A DNA stretch of 64,000 bases from NCBI RefSeq assembly GCF_030167915.1, contig NZ_JARGNB010000003.1, forward strand, positions 372,001-436,000, read 5' to 3'. The first letter of the stretch is position 1. Every line of letters begins with the position of its first letter. Origin of the DNA: Aquabacterium humicola. Lineage in GTDB: Bacteria; Pseudomonadota; Gammaproteobacteria; Burkholderiales; Burkholderiaceae_C. Under the pieces are notes generated by a model that was given only the letters and a program-made list of their open reading frames with translations, was not told the DNA's origin and searched no databases. Made by a program: the position numbers and the translations under genes. Positions 34,901 through 41,618 of this stretch are shown here, in pieces.

Positions 34901-35436
34901 GTCTGGACCGGCACCGGGTTGCCGGCGTCATCGGTGATCGGCAGCGCAAACGCATCGGCGAGGTCGAACTGCGAGATGACGAAGTTCTGCAGCGTGTGCG
35001 CGGGCTCGTCGCCGACCTGGAAGCCGAGCGTCGCGAGGATGAAGCTGTCCGACTGCAGCAGCGTCAGCGCGGCTTCGTCCAGCAGGCTGGTCTGCGCGAT
35101 GCGCAGCACGCCGGGCGTGCTGAAGTCCATGAAGCCGAAGGCCTCGCCCAATGCGGCATCGCCGAGCGCGCTGCCGAAGCCCGCGGGCGGCCCGGTGTCC
35201 AGCGCCGTCACGTCGCCGCCGTTGAAGCTGATCTCGAGGTCGAACGCGCCCACCACGGCGTCGAGCCCGGCGGTGCGCAGCCCGGAGATCTCGACCGTCA
35301 CGTAGAAGATCTCCCCGGCGGACAGGCGCTGCTTCGGCGAGACGAGGTCCAGGCTGATGAGCGGCGCCGCCGAAACGAAGCCGCTGCAGGCGGCCAGCGT
35401 CAGGAACGCCAGCCAACGGATCAGGAAGTACCGCAT
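31999..35436 (-). CDS. Large exported cohesin-like / PEP-CTERM / dockerin protein (apparent in-frame fusion)
   Basis: A 1145-residue open frame: signal peptide (residues 1-24), cohesin-like beta domain (~25-175; SAGEIFYVTVEISGLRTAGL), an internal PEP-CTERM-type tripartite signal at ~186-211 (VPEPPTSG, hydrophobic stretch, SRRAHR), a second signal-peptide-like stretch (~218-240; ALLWPAGLVAPAQA), a long helical region with a coiled coil near 650-690, a cadherin/VCBS-like domain (~985-1080) and a dockerin with DLNGDGRVDSTDL and DLNADGVVNALDA calcium loops. PEP-CTERM signals are normally terminal, so two ancestral genes may have fused; a GTG at 34782 could start the second. GGAGGA precedes the ATG; an FNR-like promoter lies upstream. 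Confidence 0.7.
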   Translation of the reverse strand: MRYFLIRWLAFLTLAACSGFVSAAPLISLDLVSPKQRLSAGEIFYVTVEISGLRTAGLDAVVGAFDLEISFNGGDVTALDTGPPAGFGSALGDAALGEAFGFMDFSTPGVLRIAQTSLLDEAALTLLQSDSFILATLGFQVGDEPAHTLQNFVISQFDLADAFALPITDDAGNPVPVQTGVLTLQVPEPPTSGLAALALLAALALSRRAHRAAATSGRVRAALLGALLWPAGLVAPAQAAEVPPAKAAQATFAGASAWAVREDRNHAAYAKALVLNALWDTSPALRANPGAMAAAVQQKWDEAAPRDELLGRKLMRAVSAGAQALGREGRPALEKLLDKAVAAALPPVDEALLDKGGRALKHKRGPLSPIDASLALEDEFHKLAQRSGDRRFVQAYNQTVGSSLGVHLGLSEAATRQQRPTYNAALEANADVRAMRNAKGGFTIGAPQAVNAIKVQMTDVAKIPEGVKADIGTLVPLQSDMVAYMGNAALRKTQRDRLKQAALVHRQKLDAARAATHLLGVPLAVDNPKLAKQVGVLKRAHHRAAESSIGYAQGVADLGKTPDLPPASARMAAAAHAGQMLGAAAELFSLYAKQQAPDASIAGHVKGLGQKIRTVPPELKLHHDRMDRVLAGIYHDLDTELGKLELATATIQQKVGEIQNHLYAIEDRISSLERHLVAILQESALQAFLVEHDTALGYKARTGLTMTLPAFDAYQVLFRSWSDQVPCSATFVAPPAGAYTPAVLYEQLVEKGHTLDENVDFLVKYADAVLGSAGPAEGCSGSGRLPNPQVWLLGANAYVQLARENPWYAARTERNNPQALASVVATGTVLRDALQSLASGDAATGRRGVLFHAIDGYGGRTAQLFAALAVPGQDLTPLARQVSGYHALLKAAMSLGLPRSLAETDYLNALIAGEQALPSGDDILRLVGEGVPPATLQASTEARRSALRAELVQAFQGLDSADFAELHAAVQGLLDELDHRRTASPALALGDFYSARPGAPLKVPVGGVLANDARPFPADTVNNAVRARLWIGPAQGTLTWPRSNDGSFVYLPAAGFSGQIGFTYKASDGVVDSEEATVTIRVGDYGDLNGDGRVDSTDLSLLMALIGKEIDDATLEKADLNADGVVNALDAKALTWICSKPACAP

Positions 35437-35499
35437 GACCTGTCCTCCAGTGCACTGCAATGCAGGTGCGGCAGCACGACGGACCACCGCTTGAAGGCC

Positions 35500-35541
35500 A
35501 CTATGGACCGCGCTGCGCGGCGTTCGATTGCGGCCGATCAA
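35500..35541 (-). promoter_or_regulatory. FNR-like class II promoter of the cohesin/dockerin gene
   Basis: Minus strand: TTGAT-CGGC-CGCAA (35528-35541; 8/10 match), then CATAGT as -10 at 35500-35505, centre spacing 32 bp. The predicted start point is near 35493, giving a ~57-nt leader with a Shine-Dalgarno and three TGCA tetramers spaced 5 bp apart (around 35450-35463). Confidence 0.6.
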
Positions 35542-35585
35542 TCGCCGGCCGCAGAGGGCCTGCAACGTGCGGGCCAGGCCCTGCG

Positions 35586-36284
35586 TCAGCCGGCCTGGCG
35601 GCGCGCCGGGCGCACGTAGATCAGCCAGTAGACCAGCGCCACCAGCACGCTGCCGCCGACGAGGTTGCCGGCGACCACCGCGCCCAGCTGCGCCAGCGCC
35701 GCCCCGGCCGGCAGCGGCGCGCCCAGCAGCGCGGCGAGCGGGAAGAAGTACAGGTTGGCGATCGAGTGCTCGAAGCCGGCGGCGACGAAACCGGTGATGG
35801 GGAAGACCACCGCCACCGCCTTGTCGACCACGCTGCGGCCGGCCAGGCTCATCCACACCGCCATGCACACCAGCAGGTTGCACAGGACGCCGCGCACGAA
35901 GGCTTCGTCCAGCGGCAGCGCGGCCTTGGCCAGCGCGATGCGCTGCGTCGTGCGGCCCAGGCTGCCGTCGCCGGCATCGGCCAGGCCCGACAGCGCGACC
36001 AGCAGCGCGAGCCCGGCCGCGCCGACCGCGTTGGCGGCGCCCACCACCGCCCAGTTGCGCAGCACGTCGCGCCAGCCGATGCGGCCGTCGGCCCAGGCCA
36101 TCACCAGCAGGTTGTTGCCGGTGAAGAGCTCGGCGCCGGCCACCACCACCATCAGCAGCCCGAGCGAGAAGGCCAGCCCGCCGCCGAAGCGCTGCAGCGC
36201 CGGCGACAGCTGCACGTCGGCCGCCGGCGGCGGCGCCGGCACGTCGGGTGCGATCGCGAGGTGCGGCGTCGGTCGCGCGCTCAC
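35586..36284 (-). CDS. Formate/nitrite transporter (FNT) family protein lacking the first helix
   Basis: A 232-residue membrane protein starting at a GTG that overlaps the dksA-like stop (GTGA). Typical FNT features: LAFSLGLLMVVVAGAELFTG with NNLLVMAWA, and the late GFEHSIANLYFFPLA with the conserved pore His. The usual first ~60 residues (amphipathic N-terminus and helix 1) are missing and replaced by a Pro/Ala-rich stretch (IAPDVPAPPPAADVQLS). FNT channels carry formate, nitrite or similar anions. Whether this form is functional is open. It belongs to the Usp-DksA-FNT operon. Confidence 0.8.
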   Translation of the reverse strand: MSARPTPHLAIAPDVPAPPPAADVQLSPALQRFGGGLAFSLGLLMVVVAGAELFTGNNLLVMAWADGRIGWRDVLRNWAVVGAANAVGAAGLALLVALSGLADAGDGSLGRTTQRIALAKAALPLDEAFVRGVLCNLLVCMAVWMSLAGRSVVDKAVAVVFPITGFVAAGFEHSIANLYFFPLAALLGAPLPAGAALAQLGAVVAGNLVGGSVLVALVYWLIYVRPARRQAG

Positions 36285-36649
36285 CGCGGATGCAGCTCGG
36301 CGCTGCGCTGGCAGGCGATGCAGCGCGGCGCGGCCGGCTGCGCCCGCAGCCGCGCGGCATCGATCGGCTCGCCGCAGTCGACGCACAGGCCGTAGCGGCC
36401 GTCGTCCAGCCGCTGCAGCGCGGCGCCGACCGCGCGCAGCTCGGCGAGGTCGCGCTCGGCGCCGGCGTCGGCCACCTGCTCCTCGGCCTCGCTGGCCGCC
36501 AGGTCCTTCAGGTCGCCGACCTCGTGCGCGCCGGCCACGGCGTCGCCCGGCGCGACGGCGGCCAGCTCCAGCGCCAGTTCGTCGGCCCGTTCGCGCAGGC
36601 GGCGGCGCACATCGGCCGCATCGAACGCGGCGGCTTCGGGGCGGTTCAC
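36281..36649 (-). CDS. TraR/DksA-family C4 zinc-finger protein
   Basis: A 122-residue protein with an N-terminal helical hairpin (RRRLRERADELALELAAVAP) and a C4 zinc finger CVDCGEPIDAARLRAQ with CIACQ. These are hallmarks of short DksA/TraR proteins that bind the RNA polymerase secondary channel. The hairpin tip lacks the classical DxxDxA of E. coli DksA. The start is GTG with AAGGA upstream. It sits between the tandem Usp and FNT genes, so it may modulate transcription under the same anaerobic or stress condition. Confidence 0.82.
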   Translation of the reverse strand: MNRPEAAAFDAADVRRRLRERADELALELAAVAPGDAVAGAHEVGDLKDLAASEAEEQVADAGAERDLAELRAVGAALQRLDDGRYGLCVDCGEPIDAARLRAQPAAPRCIACQRSAELHPR

Positions 36650-36680
36650 GGTGAAATCCTTTCGTGTTCGTTCCGGTGGC

Positions 36681-37520
36681 TCAGTGCGACATCAACACCG
36701 GCAAGGTCATCGAGGCCAGCAGGCCGCGCGTCGCGCCGCCGAACAGCCGTTCATTGAAGCGCGTATGGCCCCAGGCGCCCATCACCAGCAGGTCGACATC
36801 GCCATCGGCGGCGCGCGACAGCATCGATTCGGCGATCGGGATCTCGGTGCACTCGACCGTCGGCTCGGCGCTGACGCCGTGCCAGCGCAGCCAGCGCTGC
36901 AGCGCGCCCAGCCGCGGCCGCATCGCGGCCTCGGCGTCGCCGGTTTCGCACCAGGCGACGAGGTCGACCCGCTGCGCGCGCTGCAGCAGCGGCAGCGCGT
37001 CGCTGACCGCGCGCGTGGCTTCGCGGCTGTCGTCCCAGGCCACCATCACGCGCCGGCCGGCGCCGGCGAAGGCGCCGGCGTAGGGCACCACCAGCGTCGG
37101 CCGCGCGCTGTGCAGCAGGACCTGTTCGAGCGTGTCGCGCTCCAGCAGGTGCTGCGGCCGCGACGGGTCGGGCTGGCCCAGCAGGCAGAGGTCGCTGCAG
37201 TGGGCATGCCGGACCAGCGCCTGGGCCGTGTCCTCCTCCACCACCAGCGTCTCGATCGAGGCCAGGCCGGCGCGGCGGCAGGTCTGGCGGAAACGCGCCG
37301 CGGCATGGTCGGCCTGCTCGCGCAGCAGGGCCCAGGCGCGGTCGATCAGTTCGCCGCCGAGCACGCCGGCTTCGGCGAACACCGGGAACTGCAGGCGGCC
37401 GGTCGGGGCGAGGCCGACGAGGTGGGCGTCGAAGCCGCGCGCGAGCGCGACGGCGAGCTCGATGCGCTCGGCGCACCGGGGATCCTGGTCCAGCAGGACG
37501 AGCAGGCTGCGGTAGGTCAT
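36681..37520 (-). CDS. Universal stress protein with two Usp domains
   Basis: A 279-residue tandem Usp protein. The first domain starts YRSLLVLLDQDPRCAERIEL. The second (GRRVMVAWDDSREATRAVSD) ends with MGAWGHTRFNERLFGGATRG, a near-canonical ATP-binding motif. ATG 37520 is chosen because GAGGG lies ~8 nt upstream; ATGs at 37535 and 37562 are alternatives, the latter upstream of the predicted start point near 37554. It leads the Usp-DksA-FNT operon from a promoter sharing an FNR-like box with the divergent Usp gene. Confidence 0.88.
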   Translation of the reverse strand: MTYRSLLVLLDQDPRCAERIELAVALARGFDAHLVGLAPTGRLQFPVFAEAGVLGGELIDRAWALLREQADHAAARFRQTCRRAGLASIETLVVEEDTAQALVRHAHCSDLCLLGQPDPSRPQHLLERDTLEQVLLHSARPTLVVPYAGAFAGAGRRVMVAWDDSREATRAVSDALPLLQRAQRVDLVAWCETGDAEAAMRPRLGALQRWLRWHGVSAEPTVECTEIPIAESMLSRAADGDVDLLVMGAWGHTRFNERLFGGATRGLLASMTLPVLMSH

Positions 37521-37560
37521 CGACAAGGCCCTCATCGGCGCATCGACGGGATGCCAGGCC

Positions 37561-37629
37561 ATTCTTCCGAGGCGCCCCGGGCGGCCGGTTGACGCAGCGC
37601 AAGCCGCGATGCGGCCGCGTTCCTAGACT
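37561..37629. promoter_or_regulatory. One FNR-like box serving two divergent class II promoters
   Basis: TTGAC-GCAG-CGCAA at 37589-37602 (7/10 match, and read as TTGCG-CTGC-GTCAA on the other strand) is centred at 37595.5. Rightward -10 TAGACT (37624-37629) is 31 bp away; leftward -10 AAGAAT on the minus strand (37561-37566) is 32 bp away. Both have class II spacing. Confidence 0.6.
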
Positions 37630-37654
37630 GGAACGGCAGATCCAGGAGCACCCC

Positions 37655-38143
37655 ATGACCTCGCGCATCCTCGTTCCGATCGACGGCAGCCCGACCGCCC
37701 AGCGCGGGCTCGAGGAAGCCATCCGCCTGGCCGTCTCGCAGTCGGCTTCGCTGCTGCTGCTGCACGTGATCGACGACTTCCCGAAGCTGCGCGAGTTCGC
37801 CAGCTACGAGATGCTGGCGCAGGAGCAGGAGTCGCGCGCCCACCGGCCCGACGCGATGCTGGCCGCGGCCGTGCGCGAAGCCGGCGCCGCCGGCGTGGCC
37901 GCCGACAGCAAGGTGGTGTTCGCGGTGCTCGACCTGCCGGACACCGTGGTCGACATCGCCGCGCGCGAAGGCTGCGACCTGATCGTGATCGGCACGCACG
38001 GGCGCCGCGGACTGTCGCGCGCGATGCTCGGCAGCGTCGCCGAAGGCGTCGCGCGGCGCAGCGCGGTGCCGGTGCTGCTGGTGCCGCCGGCCCGCACGAC
38101 CGCGGGCCCGGTCGCGGACAGCCCGTCGTCCGCAACGGCCTGA
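37655..38143 (+). CDS. Universal stress protein, single UspA domain
   Basis: A 162-residue UspA protein: SRILVPIDGSPTAQRGLEEA at the N-terminus, and GTHGRRGLSRAMLGSVAEGV with the C-terminal RRSAVPVLLV as the nucleotide-binding end. AGGAG at 37644-37648 sets the ATG. It is divergent from the tandem Usp gene and shares its FNR-like box, suggesting induction under low oxygen, as for Pseudomonas Anr-dependent Usp genes. Confidence 0.9.
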   Translation: MTSRILVPIDGSPTAQRGLEEAIRLAVSQSASLLLLHVIDDFPKLREFASYEMLAQEQESRAHRPDAMLAAAVREAGAAGVAADSKVVFAVLDLPDTVVDIAAREGCDLIVIGTHGRRGLSRAMLGSVAEGVARRSAVPVLLVPPARTTAGPVADSPSSATA

Positions 38144-38207
38144 AGTACAGCGCGGCCGGTGCCGGCCGGGCGCAACGCGGCGGTGCCGGCCAGGCGCGGC
38201 GCGCCGC

Positions 38208-38249
38208 TTGACGGCGCTCAAGTCCGCCGCGCGGGCCGACCCCTACAGT
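38208..38249 (+). promoter_or_regulatory. FNR-like class II promoter of narX
   Basis: TTGAC-GGCG-CTCAA (38208-38221; 8/10 match) is followed at 32-bp centre spacing by TACAGT (38244-38249). The narX ATG at 38257 begins 7 nt after the -10 with no Shine-Dalgarno, so the transcript is predicted to be leaderless. Confidence 0.65.
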
Positions 38250-38256
38250 GGCGCCG

Positions 38257-40206
38257 ATGGTCTCCGCCCGCTGGCCCCTCGCCTCGAAGCTCTTCGTCAC
38301 CGGCTGCGCGCTGCTGGCGGCGGCACTGGCGTCGATCGGCCTGACGCTGTGGGTGTCCTGGCAGCTCGAAGGGGGCGCGGCGGCGGTCAACGAGGCCGGC
38401 CGCATGCGCATGCAGACCTACCGCTTCGTGCTGCTGCTGCAGGCGCCCGAGCCGGCCGCCGCGCGGCTGGAGGCGGCCGAGGCGATGGATGCCAGCCTGG
38501 AGCTGCTGCGCAGCGGCGACCCGGCGCGGCCGCTGATGGTGCCGTGGAACGACGACACCCGTGCGCGCTTCGACGAGCTGCGCCGCCGCTGGACCGTGCT
38601 GCGTGCGCAGTGGCTTGCCGCGCCGGGCGCCGGCGCCGCCGCGCCCGCGCTGGCCGAGGTCGACAACTTCGTGCAGCGCATCGACGGCTTCGTCGGCGAC
38701 ATCGAGCAGCAGCTGTCACAGCGCACCGCTGTGCTGCGCGGCGTGCAGTTCGCGCTGGTCGCGCTGGCGATCGGCGCCACCGTGGCGTCCTTCTACATCG
38801 GTCACCTGTTCGTGCTGGAGCCGCTGCAGCGCCTGAAGCGTGCGGTGGCGCGCTTCGGCGAACACGACTTCGCCGCGCGCGTCGAGCAGCCGTCGGCCGA
38901 CGAGTTCGGTGACGTCGGCCAGGCCTTCAACGCGATGGCGGCGCACCTGCAGGCGCTGTATGCGCAGCTCGAGGCCAAGGTCGAGGAGAAGACCGCCCGG
39001 CTGGAGATCAAGCGGCGGCGGCTGGCCGCGCTGTACGAGGTCAGCGCCTTCATCGCGCGCGCCGACGCGTTGCAGCCGCTGGCCGAGGGCTTCGCGCCGC
39101 TGCTGCGGCGCATCGCGCAGGCCGACGCGGTGGTGGTGCGCTGGTCGGACGAGGACAACCAGCGTTATCTGATGCTGGCCTCCGAGGGCCTGCCCGACGC
39201 CATCGCCGCCGGCGAGCAGTGCCTGCCCACCGGCGGCTGTCACTGCGGCCAGCCCGCGCACGGGGCGAAGAGCCGCGTGATCCCGATCGCCCCGGCCGAC
39301 GTCCCGGCCGGCAGCAAGGACGCGTTGCGCTGCGGCGCCCACGGCTTCCGCACGCTGCTGTCGGTGCCGGTGCGCCTGCATGCGCGCGTGCTCGGCGAGA
39401 TCGACCTGCTGTTCCGGGAGCCGCGCGCCTTCGCCGGCGAGGAACGTTCGCTGTACGACACGCTCGCCAGCCACCTCGCCGCGCGCATCGAGGCGCTGCG
39501 TGCGGCCGAGCTGCAGCGCGAGGCCGCCGTCGCCGGCGAGCGCAGCCTGCTGGCGCAGGAGCTGCACGACTCGATCGCGCAGTCGCTCGCCTTCCTCAAG
39601 ATCCAGGTCGCGCTGCTGAAGAAGGGCTGGCGCCAGAACGACGCGGCGACGGTCGAGCGCAGCCTCGGCGAGCTGGAGTCCGGCGTGCAGGAAAGTTACG
39701 CCGACGTGCGCGAGCTGCTGCTGCACTTCCGCACCCGCACGCGCAGCGAGGACATCGTCAGCGCGCTGCGGCAGACGCTGTCGAAGTTCGAGCTGCAGGC
39801 ACACGTGCCGGCGCAGCTGCACAGCGTCGGCCACGGCGTGCCGCTGCCGGCGGACGTGCAGATCCAGGTGCTGCACATCGTGCAGGAAGCGCTGTCGAAC
39901 GTGCGCAAGCATGCGCATGCATCGGCCGTCAGCGTGCACGTGCAGCAGGCGCCGGTGTGGCGCTTCGAGGTGCGCGACGACGGCTGCGGCTTCGATGCCG
40001 ATGCGCTGCGGCCGGCGACGCACGTCGGCCTGGCCATCATGCGCGAGCGCGCCGAGCGCATCGGCGCCACGCTGCAATGGCGCTCGGGCACCGGCGGCAC
40101 CTGCGTCGTGCTGACACTGCCGGCGCCGGCCACCTCCCCCCTTGCCGAGGACATCGATGGACCTTCCCCGCCCGCCCGCCTCGCCGATCAGGCTGCTGGT
40201 CGTTGA
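38257..40206 (+). CDS. narX: Nitrate/nitrite sensor histidine kinase NarX
   Basis: A 649-residue membrane sensor kinase. Helix 1 (LFVTGCALLAAALASIGLTL) is followed by the periplasmic nitrate-binding P-box NEAGRMRMQTYRF, helix 2 near residues 160-185, HAMP (LEPLQRLKRAVARFGEHD), a GAF-like region with Cys residues (CHCGQPAHG), and a HPK7/NarX-type kinase domain (ELHDSIAQSLAFLKIQVALL with the phospho-His; DDGCGFD). It phosphorylates NarL. An in-frame GTG at 38248 is possible, but the promoter -10 overlaps it. narL starts within the last 50 nt. Confidence 0.9.
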   Translation: MVSARWPLASKLFVTGCALLAAALASIGLTLWVSWQLEGGAAAVNEAGRMRMQTYRFVLLLQAPEPAAARLEAAEAMDASLELLRSGDPARPLMVPWNDDTRARFDELRRRWTVLRAQWLAAPGAGAAAPALAEVDNFVQRIDGFVGDIEQQLSQRTAVLRGVQFALVALAIGATVASFYIGHLFVLEPLQRLKRAVARFGEHDFAARVEQPSADEFGDVGQAFNAMAAHLQALYAQLEAKVEEKTARLEIKRRRLAALYEVSAFIARADALQPLAEGFAPLLRRIAQADAVVVRWSDEDNQRYLMLASEGLPDAIAAGEQCLPTGGCHCGQPAHGAKSRVIPIAPADVPAGSKDALRCGAHGFRTLLSVPVRLHARVLGEIDLLFREPRAFAGEERSLYDTLASHLAARIEALRAAELQREAAVAGERSLLAQELHDSIAQSLAFLKIQVALLKKGWRQNDAATVERSLGELESGVQESYADVRELLLHFRTRTRSEDIVSALRQTLSKFELQAHVPAQLHSVGHGVPLPADVQIQVLHIVQEALSNVRKHAHASAVSVHVQQAPVWRFEVRDDGCGFDADALRPATHVGLAIMRERAERIGATLQWRSGTGGTCVVLTLPAPATSPLAEDIDGPSPPARLADQAAGR

Positions 40207-40906
40207 CGACCACACGTTGCTGCGGCGCGGCCTGATCGCGCTGCTGTCGCAGTACGAGGACCTGGCCGTCGCCGGCGAGGCGGCCGATGCCGGCCAGGCG
40301 CAGCGCGCCGCGGCCGCGCTGCAGCCCGACGTGATCCTGCTCGACAACCACCTGCCCGGCGTGCTCGGCATCGATGCGCTGGCCGGCCTGCGCGAGGTGG
40401 CGCCGAATACCCGCGTGCTGATGCTCACCGTCAGCGAGGACGAGCAGGACCTTTCCGCGGCACTGCAGCGCGGCGCGCAGGGCTACCTGCTGAAGACGGT
40501 CGACGGCGACGTGCTCGCGCAGTCCATCCGCCGCACGATGCGCGGCGAGTCGGTCATCAGCCCCGAGCTGACCAGCAAGCTGGTGCTGGCCTTCCAGGCC
40601 CAGCACCAGGGTGCCCTCGGGGCGGCCGCGGCGCCGACGGAGGCCGCCGAGCCGCCGCCGCCGGCCGATCCGCTGGCCGCGCTGTCGCCGCGCGAGCAGC
40701 AGATCCTCGAGCAGATCGCGCGCGGCGCGAGCAACAAGGAGATCGCGCGCGAGCTGAACATCGCCGAGACCACGGTGAAGATCCACGTGCAGCACATCCT
40801 GCGCAAGCTGAAGCTCGCCTCGCGCGTGCAGGCCGCGGTCTTCCTCGCCGACCACCAGGCGCGCAGCGCGCGGCCTGCAATCGCCGCCGGGTCGCCCGGC
40901 GCCTGA
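40157..40906 (+). CDS. narL: Nitrate/nitrite response regulator NarL
   Basis: A 249-residue response regulator. The receiver (IRLLVVDDHTLLRRGLIALL; phospho-acceptor Asp in DVILLDNHLPG; Lys in GYLLKTVDGD) is joined by an Ala/Pro-rich linker to a LuxR-type HTH (LSPREQQILEQIARGASNKE, then IARELNIAETTVKIHVQHIL). It is cognate to NarX, overlapping it by 50 nt. By family knowledge it activates narK/narG with nitrate; I did not locate convincing NarL heptamers. Confidence 0.92.
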   Translation: MDLPRPPASPIRLLVVDDHTLLRRGLIALLSQYEDLAVAGEAADAGQAQRAAAALQPDVILLDNHLPGVLGIDALAGLREVAPNTRVLMLTVSEDEQDLSAALQRGAQGYLLKTVDGDVLAQSIRRTMRGESVISPELTSKLVLAFQAQHQGALGAAAAPTEAAEPPPPADPLAALSPREQQILEQIARGASNKEIARELNIAETTVKIHVQHILRKLKLASRVQAAVFLADHQARSARPAIAAGSPGA

Positions 40907-40953
40907 TGCGGTCTTCGCTTTTCTGACACGATGTCCTCGACCGAGACCCCGCG

Positions 40954-41526
40954 ATGAATGCCCCGCTGCCCCTGTTCCCCGGCCCGAGCGCCGGCTTCGA
41001 CGAGCCGGTCGAGATGCTCGAGGCCTGCCACCAGCGCGTGCTGCGCATGCTGGCGCTGCTGGAGCGCCTGGCCGCGCACCTGGTCGATGCCGGCGCCGAT
41101 GCGTCGGCCCGGCAGGCGGCCATCGACTTGAAGCGTTATTTCGACGTCGCCGCGGTGCACCACCACGACGACGAGGAACGCCACGTGCTGCCGTTGCTCG
41201 GCCGCCTGGGCCGCCATGCGCTGGCGCTGCGGCTGTTCGAGGAGCACCGCAGCCTGTCGGCCGCGTGGTCGCGCATCCGCAGCGAGCTCGACGCGGTGCA
41301 GGATGGCCGCCTGCCCGACAGCGCGCGTGAGCCTCGCGAGGCCCGCTGGCGCGAGTTCGCCGACCGCTACCGGGCGCACATCGCGCTCGAAGAGGGCACG
41401 GTGCATCCGCTGCTCGGCGCCGCGCTCGACGAGACCCTGCGCCGCGAGATGGGCGAGGACATGGCGCGCCGGCGCGGTGCGCGCATGCCCGGCGATGCCG
41501 CCGATCCGCCGCAGCCGGGCGCGTGA
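40954..41526 (+). CDS. Hemerythrin HHE-domain protein
   Basis: A 190-residue four-helix hemerythrin-like protein with the metal-ligand pattern: CHQRVLRMLALLERL, HHHDDEERHVLPLL, FEEHRSLS, and HIALEEGTVHPLL. These supply a diiron site used to bind O2 or handle NO and iron in relatives such as Dnr-regulated hemerythrins of denitrifiers. It is 47 bp after narL, probably in the same transcript, which fits NO or oxygen protection during nitrate respiration. Confidence 0.87.
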   Translation: MNAPLPLFPGPSAGFDEPVEMLEACHQRVLRMLALLERLAAHLVDAGADASARQAAIDLKRYFDVAAVHHHDDEERHVLPLLGRLGRHALALRLFEEHRSLSAAWSRIRSELDAVQDGRLPDSAREPREARWREFADRYRAHIALEEGTVHPLLGAALDETLRREMGEDMARRRGARMPGDAADPPQPGA

Positions 41527-41568
41527 CGCCAGGCGCGGCGCGGGCCGCCGGCCCGTGCGACAGGTCCC

Positions 41569-41611
41569 TTGACATGGCGCAAGGCGCGCCGGCCCCCTTC
41601 GCCCCGACACT
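41569..41611 (+). promoter_or_regulatory. FNR-like promoter of the YitT-family gene
   Basis: TTGAC-ATGG-CGCAA (41569-41582; 7/10 match) with GACACT as a weak -10 (41606-41611) at 33-bp centre spacing. The ATG at 41619 starts 7 nt after the -10 with no strong Shine-Dalgarno, the same leaderless layout as narX. Confidence 0.45.
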
Positions 41612-41618
41612 GCAGGCC

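Noticed and set aside
35446-35463. Three TGCA tetramers spaced by 5 bp as an operator
   Set aside because: Short, frequent motif; no known binding partner; recorded only as context in the leader.
31999-36360. A single 1453-residue protein starting at 36360
   Set aside because: The frame upstream of 35436 overlaps the FNT gene and the promoter; the ATG at 35436 has GGAGGA and a signal peptide.
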